Of a stretch of 64,000 nucleotides of DNA, positions 54,911 to 61,618 are shown in pieces (position 1 is the stretch's first letter; each line of letters starts with the position of its first letter). The notes beneath the pieces were generated by a model. It was not told the origin of the DNA. It worked only from the letters and a program-made list of their open reading frames with translations, and did no database searches. The position numbers and the translations under genes were made by a program. The stretch is from Paludibacteraceae bacterium (GTDB lineage Bacteria; Bacteroidota; Bacteroidia; Bacteroidales; Paludibacteraceae). The stretch lies in assembly GCA_016937795.1 (NCBI GenBank), contig JAFGVV010000046.1, forward strand, positions 62,001 through 126,000. Reading direction: 5' to 3'.

Positions 54911-55289
54911 TTATTAACTAAATTAAAGAATTGTGCGACAAAATTACACAAAAAAAGTCAGTCCGATAGCAAAATTGTTTTTATTACAGCAAAATTGATG
55001 TTGTTTTAAAATAACAATCATGCTTTTTCTTTCTTTTATAAACCAAAGAGTCAGCTTAAGATGCAAATTATCAGTTTTCAGTAAAATAAATAAAGATTTT
55101 TCAGATTATAATGGGTAATGCTCAAAGAGATTGTTTCTGCTGCAATCTTCAACCCAGATAAATAAAAACACAAAGGATAAAACTCAGACTTACAAATGAA
55201 AAAATGAATCGAAAAATGAACTTTCGAACTCTCATTAAAAATGCAGTCCTGACTACATTTTGAAATAATTTTCAACTTTTTTATTGAGG
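54911..55289. other. 379-bp intergenic region upstream of the pheA promoter
   Basis: AT-rich, no credible gene or hairpin. Its right end leads into the -33 element of the pheA leader transcript. Confidence 0.4.
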
Positions 55290-55323
55290 TTTGCACACTT
55301 TTCGCAAAATTGTATTACTTTTG
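55290..55323 (+). promoter_or_regulatory. Promoter of the aromatic amino acid operon leader
   Basis: TTTG at 55290-55293 (-33) and TACTTTTG at 55316-55323 (-7, consensus TAnnTTTG) are separated by 22 bp. Transcription would begin near 55330, about 20 bases before the leader peptide ATG at 55350. Confidence 0.7.
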
Positions 55324-55349
55324 CAGCGAAATCAGAAACAAAAAAAGAA

Positions 55350-55400
55350 ATGAATCGATTTTTTACATACTTTTATTTTTACTTTTACTTTAGCAGGTGA
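55350..55400 (+). CDS. Phe/Tyr-rich leader peptide of an attenuator
   Basis: A 16-codon frame, ATG to TGA, encodes MNRFFTYFYFYFYFSR. Six of 16 residues are Phe and four are Tyr. It lies directly after a promoter and before a terminator hairpin, upstream of prephenate dehydratase, an aromatic-type aminotransferase and DAHP synthase-chorismate mutase. Stalling of the ribosome at the Phe/Tyr run would report shortage of charged tRNA-Phe or tRNA-Tyr. Confidence 0.88.
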   Translation: MNRFFTYFYFYFYFSR

Positions 55401-55491
55401 GAGCAGGATAATCGTATGTAAGCATAAAATGAAATAATGTAATACAAAATATGAAAAATCCTGCTCATTCAGTTGAGTGGGATTTTTTTTT
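55401..55491 (+). promoter_or_regulatory. Transcription attenuator (antiterminator arm and terminator) for pheA
   Basis: GAGCAGGAT at 55401-55409, directly after the leader stop codon, is perfectly complementary to ATCCTGCTC at 55458-55466 (antiterminator). The same ATCCTGCTC is the 5' arm of a terminator: AATCCTGCTCA (55457-55467) pairs with TGAGTGGGATT (55474-55484), loop TTCAGT, followed by a T tract to 55491. A ribosome that finishes the leader covers the first arm and lets the terminator form; a ribosome stalled on Phe/Tyr codons leaves it free and the antiterminator forms. Confidence 0.85.
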
Positions 55492-55530
55492 AATCAAAAA
55501 CGCTAAGTTTTATTTTCAAAATAACAAAAC

Positions 55531-56376
55531 ATGAGAAAAGTAGCTATACAGGGAGGACTCGGAGCATATCACGGCATTGCAGCCGAAAGATTCTTCGAAA
55601 ACGAAGAGGTTGAAATCATTCCGTGCCCGAACTTTATCGATATTTTCAAAGCTATAAAAAAAGAACCTGATGTGGTGGGCATTATAGCTATCGAAAATAC
55701 CATTGCCGGCAGTTTGCTTCAGAACTATGAATTGTTGAAAGAACATAAACTGCCCGTAGCGGGCGAATATAAACTTCGTATTTCACATTGCCTGGCTGCA
55801 CTACCCGGACAAACAATCCACGATATTCGCGAAATTCAGTCGCACCCTATAGCGCTTATGCAGTGCGGTAGTTTTCTGAGCAAACTACCAAGTGTAAAAG
55901 TTGTTGAACACGAAGATACTGCACTTGCTGCCCGCGACATTGCACAAAAACAAACATCGCAAGTAGCGGCAATTTGTAGCGAGCGTGCTGCCGAAATATA
56001 CGGTTTGGAAATTCTGGCCAAAGGTATTGAAACAAACAAGCACAATTTTACCCGTTTCCTGATTTTTGCAAACGAATGGGTGGTGGATGAAATTACAAAA
56101 AACGATGACATTAATAAAGCATCCATTGTTTTCACTCTGCCACACGCCGAAGGAAGTCTATCGAAAGTGTTATCAGTGTTTTCATTTTACGATATCAACC
56201 TTACCAAAATTCAGTCCTTACCAATTATCGGGCGCGAATGGGAATATCAGTTTTATGTGGATTTTAAATTTACCGATCACGAACGTTACAAACAATGTCT
56301 TGTGGCTATAAAACCATTGATTAATGAGTTTCGTTCGCTGGGCGAATATCCTGAAGGAGTAACTCCGGAGATATAA
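55531..56376 (+). CDS. pheA: Prephenate dehydratase
   Basis: A 281-residue enzyme converting prephenate to phenylpyruvate, the committed step to phenylalanine. The catalytic domain starts VAIQGGLGAYHGIAAERFF and includes AIENTIAGSLLQNYELL and the TRF motif in HNFTRFLIFAN. A C-terminal ACT domain (SIVFTLPHAEGSLSKVLSVF, LTKIQSLPIIGREWEYQFYV) should bind Phe for feedback inhibition. It lacks a chorismate mutase domain; that activity is fused to DAHP synthase two genes later. It is the first gene behind the Phe/Tyr attenuator. Confidence 0.95.
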   Translation: MRKVAIQGGLGAYHGIAAERFFENEEVEIIPCPNFIDIFKAIKKEPDVVGIIAIENTIAGSLLQNYELLKEHKLPVAGEYKLRISHCLAALPGQTIHDIREIQSHPIALMQCGSFLSKLPSVKVVEHEDTALAARDIAQKQTSQVAAICSERAAEIYGLEILAKGIETNKHNFTRFLIFANEWVVDEITKNDDINKASIVFTLPHAEGSLSKVLSVFSFYDINLTKIQSLPIIGREWEYQFYVDFKFTDHERYKQCLVAIKPLINEFRSLGEYPEGVTPEI

Positions 56377-56382
56377 AAAAGA

Positions 56383-56437
56383 ACCCCTAACCCCTAAAGG
56401 GGAATAAGAGAATGTGACCCCTGACCCCTAAAGGGGG
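56383..56437. repeat. Two inverted copies of the CCCCTTTAGGGG element
   Basis: ACCCCTAACCCCTAAAGGGG (56383-56403) and ACCCCTGACCCCTAAAGGGG (56416-56437) are reverse complements of the element at 34054-34075 and at 56527-56596. They lie right after the pheA stop codon. Confidence 0.8.
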
Positions 56438-56491
56438 AATAAAAAATGTATTGATTATTATAAAATATAATTATTGTAAAAGCATTAAATT

Positions 56492-57757
56492 ATGATTATG
56501 AATAATATAGACAAAACTAACTCTAACTCCCCTTCAGGGGCCGGGGGTTATAATATTGACAAAACTAACTCTAACTCCCCTTTAGGGGTTGGGGGTAAAA
56601 CTATAAAACCTGCAGACCGTTTAAATTCGGTTTCGGAATATTATTTTTCGACCAAACTGAAAGAAGTGGCTGAAATGAATGCCCGCGGTCTGAATGTGAT
56701 CAGTCTCGGAATTGGCAGTCCTGATATGCCACCATCACCCGAAACCGTAGAAGCATTGAATAAATCGGCTGCCGAAGCCACAGTGCACGGTTATCAACCT
56801 TATGTGGGCATTCCCGAATTGCGCAAAGCATTTGCCGACTGGTATCAGAAATGGTTTGGCGTAATGCTGAACGCTGCCACCGAGGTGCAACCGCTCATTG
56901 GTTCAAAAGAAGGAATTCTGCATATTTCAATGGCATTTCTGAATCCCGGCGATGGCGTGCTTGTTCCCGACCCGGGTTATCCTACCTATTCGTCGGTGAG
57001 CAATCTGGTACAGGCCAAAATCCACACTTACGAACTGGACGAAGCCAACGGCTGGCAACCCGATTTTGCTGCGCTCGAACAAATGGATTTGAGCAACGTT
57101 AAACTCATGTGGGTAAATTATCCGAATATGCCCACAGGTGCTCCGGCTACAAAAGAGCTACTTGAGAAATTAGTGGCTTTCGGAAAAAAACACAGCATTG
57201 TGATTGTAAACGACAATCCATACAGTTTTATATTGAACGAAAATTACCTGAGCATCCTTCAGGTGGAAGGCGCAAAGGATATTTGTATTGAACTGAACTC
57301 AATGAGCAAATCGCATAATATGCCGGGCTGGCGTATGGGAATGCTGGCTTCGAATGCTGAATTTGTGCAATGGATTCTGAAAGTAAAAAGCAATATCGAC
57401 AGCGGACAGTTTAAACCTATACAGCTGGCAGCCATCGCGGCGTTGAATAACAGTGAAGATTGGCATCGCAAAATGAATATCAATCTGTATCGCAGTCGCC
57501 GCAACAAAGCTGAGGAGATTATGAAAACGCTCGGTTGCACTTTCGATGAAAAACAGGTGGGCATGTTCCTCTGGGGCAAAATCCCCGACAGCTATGCCGA
57601 TAGCGGAGAACTGGCCGACAAAGTGCTTTATAATGCAAAAGTATTTATCACTCCGGGATTTATTTTTGGCAAAAAAGGAAAACGATTTATCCGCATTTCA
57701 CTTTGCGCCAGCGAAAAAATGCTGATCGAAGCGCTGGAAAGAGTGAAGATGATGTGA
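56492..57757 (+). CDS. Class I/II aminotransferase (aromatic or aspartate type) with repeat-derived N-terminus
   Basis: A 421-residue PLP enzyme. The core begins at about residue 36 with IKPADRLNSVSEYYFSTKLK and includes ISLGIGSPDMPPSPETVEAL, the PLP-Lys region ELNSMSKSHNMPGWRMGML and RFIRISLCASEKMLIEALE. It most likely transaminates phenylpyruvate or hydroxyphenylpyruvate, given its place between pheA and DAHP synthase. The first 35 residues are unusual: a 16-residue unit NIDKTNSNSPxGxGG is repeated twice, encoded by two 48-bp units that each contain a CCCCTTyAGGGG interspersed element. Relatives begin near IKPADRL, so translation now starts in repeat-derived sequence. No start codon was found closer to the core. 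Confidence 0.88.
   Translation: MIMNNIDKTNSNSPSGAGGYNIDKTNSNSPLGVGGKTIKPADRLNSVSEYYFSTKLKEVAEMNARGLNVISLGIGSPDMPPSPETVEALNKSAAEATVHGYQPYVGIPELRKAFADWYQKWFGVMLNAATEVQPLIGSKEGILHISMAFLNPGDGVLVPDPGYPTYSSVSNLVQAKIHTYELDEANGWQPDFAALEQMDLSNVKLMWVNYPNMPTGAPATKELLEKLVAFGKKHSIVIVNDNPYSFILNENYLSILQVEGAKDICIELNSMSKSHNMPGWRMGMLASNAEFVQWILKVKSNIDSGQFKPIQLAAIAALNNSEDWHRKMNINLYRSRRNKAEEIMKTLGCTFDEKQVGMFLWGKIPDSYADSGELADKVLYNAKVFITPGFIFGKKGKRFIRISLCASEKMLIEALERVKMM
56500..56596. repeat. 48-bp tandem duplication with interspersed elements inside coding sequence
   Basis: Two units of 16 codons (starting AATATAGACAAAACTAAC and AATATTGACAAAACTAAC) each end in a copy of the CTCCCCTTyAGGGG element (56527-56548 and 56575-56596). 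The second copy is identical over 22 bp to the intergenic copy at 34054-34075. Confidence 0.9.
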
Positions 57758-57827
57758 AGATATGAAAATTTGAAAATTTGAAAATTTGAAGATTTGAAGA
57801 TTTGAAGATTTGAAGATTTGATTATCT
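57756..57827. repeat. 9 x 8-bp tandem array between aminotransferase and DAHP synthase genes
   Basis: After GAAGATAT come three GAAAATTT units and four GAAGATTT units, then GATTATCT. The period is exactly 8 bp. It occupies almost the whole spacer of this operon. Confidence 0.9.
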
Positions 57828-57870
57828 GATAATGAAAAATAGTAAACAAATAAATAGCAAATTAGAATAT

Positions 57871-58932
57871 ATGGAATTAGAATCAATTTTGCTTCCGGGA
57901 ATGGAAGATAAACGTCCGTTAATCATAGCAGGGCCCTGCAGTGCTGAAACGGAAGAACAGGTAATGGAAACTGCCAGAAGTCTGGCTGCACGTGGAGTGA
58001 AGATATTCCGCGCTGGTGTTTGGAAACCCCGTACAAAACCCGGAGGTTTCGAAGGTAACGGATCGATTGCTTTTCCGTGGTTGAAAAGAGTGAAAGCTGA
58101 GCTGGGGATGTATATCTCCACCGAGGTTGCAACTGCTGCGCACGTGCGTGAAGCGCTGGCCAACGACATCGACATGATATGGATTGGTGCCCGTACTTCG
58201 GCTAACCCTTTTGCCGTGCAGGAAATTGCCGATGCGCTCGAAGGTGTGGATATTCCGGTGTTGATTAAAAACCCTGTAAATCCCGATCTGGATTTGTGGA
58301 TTGGCGCTGTGGAACGTATTTACAACGCTGGTATTCGTAAAATCGGAGCCATACATCGTGGTTTCAGCTCGTACGACAAGAAAATTTACCGCAACCTGCC
58401 GCAGTGGCATATTCCAATTGAGCTACATCGTCAGATTCCAAACCTGCCGATTATTTGCGACCCAAGCCATATTGGTGGAAAACGTGAACTGATTGCGCCC
58501 ATTTCGCAGCAGGCAATGGACTTAAACTTCGACGGACTGATTGTGGAATCGCACTGCAATCCCGAAAAAGCATGGAGCGATGCCTCGCAACAGGTAACAC
58601 CCGAAGTGCTCGACTTTATTCTGAATACACTTGTCATCCGCGATATTACACAAACTACCGAAAGTCTTTCGGCGCTTCGTCGCCAAATTGACGATCTCGA
58701 CAACAGCTTGCTCGAACTACTCGCTCGTCGTATGCGTGTGTCTCGCGAAATTGGTCAGTATAAAAAGGAGCACAATATGCCTATTTTGCAGGCGCAACGA
58801 TATGATGAAATTCTGCAAAAACGCATTTCGCAGGCCGAACAAATGGGAATGGATACAGAATTTATGAAAACTGTACTGGTAGCCATTCACGAAGAGTCGG
58901 TGCGTCATCAGCAGGAAATTATGAAAGACTAA
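57871..58932 (+). CDS. Bifunctional DAHP synthase / chorismate mutase
   Basis: A 353-residue enzyme starting MELESILLPGMEDKRP, chosen over an ATG 39 bp upstream because relatives begin here. Residues about 15-260 are the type Iβ DAHP synthase domain (PLIIAGPCSAETEEQVMETA, KIFRAGVWKPRTKPGGFEG, VLIKNPVNPDLDLWIGA, ICDPSHIGGKRELI). Residues about 265-353 are an AroQ-type chorismate mutase (TESLSALRRQIDDLDNSLLE, RRMRVSREIGQYKKEHNMP). The fusion supplies the first committed shikimate step and the prephenate used by PheA. It follows the aminotransferase gene and ends at a terminator. The tyrA gene that often comes next in Bacteroidetes is missing here. Confidence 0.94.
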   Translation: MELESILLPGMEDKRPLIIAGPCSAETEEQVMETARSLAARGVKIFRAGVWKPRTKPGGFEGNGSIAFPWLKRVKAELGMYISTEVATAAHVREALANDIDMIWIGARTSANPFAVQEIADALEGVDIPVLIKNPVNPDLDLWIGAVERIYNAGIRKIGAIHRGFSSYDKKIYRNLPQWHIPIELHRQIPNLPIICDPSHIGGKRELIAPISQQAMDLNFDGLIVESHCNPEKAWSDASQQVTPEVLDFILNTLVIRDITQTTESLSALRRQIDDLDNSLLELLARRMRVSREIGQYKKEHNMPILQAQRYDEILQKRISQAEQMGMDTEFMKTVLVAIHEESVRHQQEIMKD

Positions 58933-58961
58933 AAACAAGCGGATTTCTCCGGAATATTTAT

Positions 58962-59003
58962 AGCGAAAACAGTGTTGTACTCAGCATTGTTTTCGCTTTT
59001 TTT
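58962..59003 (+). terminator. Terminator of the aromatic operon
   Basis: AGCGAAAACAGTG pairs with CATTGTTTTCGCT around a 10-base loop, followed by a T run. It lies 30 bp after the DAHP synthase stop codon. Confidence 0.88.
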
Positions 59004-59089
59004 GTTTATTTCCGAGGCTATAAAATGCGCTGCAAACACTTTCTGACGGCTTTGTATGTATTTCTATGCATTTGTACAAAATAACAGCA

Positions 59090-59147
59090 CCGCCAAATGG
59101 CGGAAAATGTACTTTTGCATTTGAAAAGTGCCAAGTCAGTAAGGCAC
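59090..59147 (+). promoter_or_regulatory. Promoter and palindromes upstream of the fasciclin-SusC operon
   Basis: TACTTTTG at 59110-59117 matches the -7 consensus. Just upstream, CCGCCAAATGGCGG (59090-59103) is a perfect 5-bp palindrome around AAAT and could be an operator. In the leader, AGTGCC and GGCACT (about 59127-59146) form another short hairpin. No consensus -33 box is seen at normal spacing. Confidence 0.5.
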
Positions 59148-59183
59148 TATAATAATGCTCATTTACCTTAAATTATAAATTTC

Positions 59184-61595
59184 ATGAAGAAATTGACGAA
59201 AATTCCTTTTCTCTTGTCGTTAATTATGCTGATAGCTGTTGCCTGTACCGACAAGGATGAGTACTATGAACGTCCGGGTTGGCTCGAACCTGCCATTTAC
59301 CAGGTACTCGAAAAAGAAGGCCGTTTCAGCCAATACCTGAAATGTGTGGATCGTACCCTTTATGCTACCACACTAAAAAGCAGCGGACTATATACCGTTT
59401 TTGCGCCCAACGACCAGGCTTTTGCAAGCTATCTGGCATCGAAAGGTGCAAACAGCATCAGCGAACTTTCCGATTCTATTGTGAATCGTATTGTGAGTTA
59501 TTCAATTATTTACAATCAATATCCTTACGAAAGACTTACCGATGTGCTAAGTGGCGGCTGGGACACGCTTAGCAGCATAAAAAAGAAAACCACATATTAC
59601 GAAACCATTCATCGCGATACTTACAAAGGTAAAAGCGTGTGGGTGTACGATATGTCGAACTTCCGTGTGGGCGACAATAATTATAAGTACCTGCCCATGT
59701 ACCTGCGTCCGGTTTTCGAACGTTCACGCCCGGCTGCTCAAGCCGCACAGGATTACAATATTTTTTATCCCACCACTTACACCGGCGAGAATATTCAAAG
59801 TGCAAGTCTTGTAAAAAAAGACATGTATTCCGAAAATGGCGTAGTACATGAAGTTGACATGGTACTCGAGCCCCTTCCGAATATCGAAAATTTGCTCAAC
59901 GACCCCGATTATTCATTGTTTAAAGCAATGATTAACAAAGCAGGAACTACCGGAGAGCCTTATTTTGTCACTTATCAGTATAACAAGGAACTAACAAAAT
60001 ATATTCAGGAAGCTTATCCCGACAAAAACATCGACGAAGTATTTATAAAATACTATAGCGGACTGGCTGTAAATATTAATGGCGAGCGCTACGGTACAAA
60101 CGACAAACAGGCAGAGCAGGGTGGCTATACACTTTTTGCACCCAACAACGCAGCTGTAATAAAGTTTTACGACGAAAAGCTAAAAGATTATTTCCCTGAT
60201 GGTATAGAAACGCTTCCAATGGATGTGCTTGGTTATTTTGTTAATGCGCAAATGATTGACGAATTGGTTTGGCCAGGCGACTTCAAAGGAAGTATGAATT
60301 CGCAGGGAGAATTTTTTAATGGAAAAGGAAACCGTGGTGATGCGTTCGACATCAACAAATATGCTAAAGTAGCTCCGGCCAGCAACGGTTTTTTCTATGG
60401 TTCAACCGATTATATCAAAAGCAGATATTTCGAAACAGTATTCACGGAAATACTTCTGAATCCCGCCTACAGTCTGCTTAACAGAGCATTCATTGAATAT
60501 TTCGAAAGCACACTGAAAGATGAACTTCTGAAGTGCGAACTCAATGGTTACACTCAGGAAAACTACACTGTACTTTTACCTTCGGACGAACTTCTGGCTG
60601 CCGACGGATTCAACTGGCAATGGCTTGCAGGTTCAAACAAATACGGATTCGCTCATTCGCAAGCAGGAAGCTCATTAGGTAACTTCGACGTCACCACCCG
60701 CATGCAACGTCTTGTTCGCTCGCATATTTTCAAACGCCTTAAAAACGATGATGTAAACTGTGCGTTGACTGATTTTGTAGTCGATCCGGGTTTTGCTACA
60801 GCTTATAGCGGATATGGTTATGCAGTGAACGAATATGGCGATATGATTCGCTATAAAGATGGAAAAGTGCAAATGCTCGGTAATTTTGATGAAAATGACT
60901 GGGTGACAGTGACGCCTTACAAAACATTCACTAACGGACAGGTTCTCAAAATAGATAAAATGCTACAATACTCACGCAGAAACACAGCTCCAACCGAAGT
61001 TGAAAAGTACAAGAGTCAGGATTTGATTACTTATATTCTGAAAATGACTTCTGCCACTCAAAATCCGAATGTAGCCATTTTTAAGAACTACTTAGTACAA
61101 TGTTTAAAGGGAGATGAGAGTAATGAACTTGCCGGTATTTCAGCAGATATGACACTCACTTTATTAATGCCTACAAACGCAGCAATGAACAAAGCTGTAT
61201 CGGAAGGCTATTTGCCTGCCTACACAGCCGTTTCCACAGGTGATGTGGCTGCCCGTCTGAGTGCCACAAAATTTGTTTTACATCATATAGTAAAAGGAAA
61301 AGTTTTTGTGGATGATGGATTAAACTACATTATGCCCAACAGGGAAGTGATAACCGAAGAAACATGGCCCACATTGCTCAAAGATGTGGTTGATAATACT
61401 TATTTATCAATAAGCAAAAATGCGGAAGGACGACTGCAAATATCAACAAAATCGATAAATACCGGAAAAAACTTTTCGTTGATAGAAAAAACAGCATTGG
61501 TCACACGAGGAATAAAACGAAGCAACTATTTCGGAGCAAAATGTGTGCTACATGAGATTAACGACTATATGGTTTACGAAAAAGTAACTGAGTAA
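59184..61595 (+). CDS. Fasciclin-repeat surface lipoprotein
   Basis: An 803-residue lipoprotein (MKKLTKIPFLLSLIMLIAVA then Cys21). At least four fasciclin (FAS1) domains are recognisable from their H1-like motifs: GLYTVFAPNDQAFASYLASK, GYTLFAPNNAAVIKFYDE, NYTVLLPSDELLAADGF and LTLLMPTNAAMNKAVSEG. FAS1 domains mediate adhesion and sometimes carbohydrate binding. The gene is 23 bp upstream of a SusC-like receptor gene, so the product takes the place that a SusD-like lipoprotein usually has next to SusC, although a SusD may follow outside the window. Confidence 0.85.
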   Translation: MKKLTKIPFLLSLIMLIAVACTDKDEYYERPGWLEPAIYQVLEKEGRFSQYLKCVDRTLYATTLKSSGLYTVFAPNDQAFASYLASKGANSISELSDSIVNRIVSYSIIYNQYPYERLTDVLSGGWDTLSSIKKKTTYYETIHRDTYKGKSVWVYDMSNFRVGDNNYKYLPMYLRPVFERSRPAAQAAQDYNIFYPTTYTGENIQSASLVKKDMYSENGVVHEVDMVLEPLPNIENLLNDPDYSLFKAMINKAGTTGEPYFVTYQYNKELTKYIQEAYPDKNIDEVFIKYYSGLAVNINGERYGTNDKQAEQGGYTLFAPNNAAVIKFYDEKLKDYFPDGIETLPMDVLGYFVNAQMIDELVWPGDFKGSMNSQGEFFNGKGNRGDAFDINKYAKVAPASNGFFYGSTDYIKSRYFETVFTEILLNPAYSLLNRAFIEYFESTLKDELLKCELNGYTQENYTVLLPSDELLAADGFNWQWLAGSNKYGFAHSQAGSSLGNFDVTTRMQRLVRSHIFKRLKNDDVNCALTDFVVDPGFATAYSGYGYAVNEYGDMIRYKDGKVQMLGNFDENDWVTVTPYKTFTNGQVLKIDKMLQYSRRNTAPTEVEKYKSQDLITYILKMTSATQNPNVAIFKNYLVQCLKGDESNELAGISADMTLTLLMPTNAAMNKAVSEGYLPAYTAVSTGDVAARLSATKFVLHHIVKGKVFVDDGLNYIMPNREVITEETWPTLLKDVVDNTYLSISKNAEGRLQISTKSINTGKNFSLIEKTALVTRGIKRSNYFGAKCVLHEINDYMVYEKVTE

Positions 61596-61618
61596 GGAAT
61601 TTTGAATATTACAAAAAG

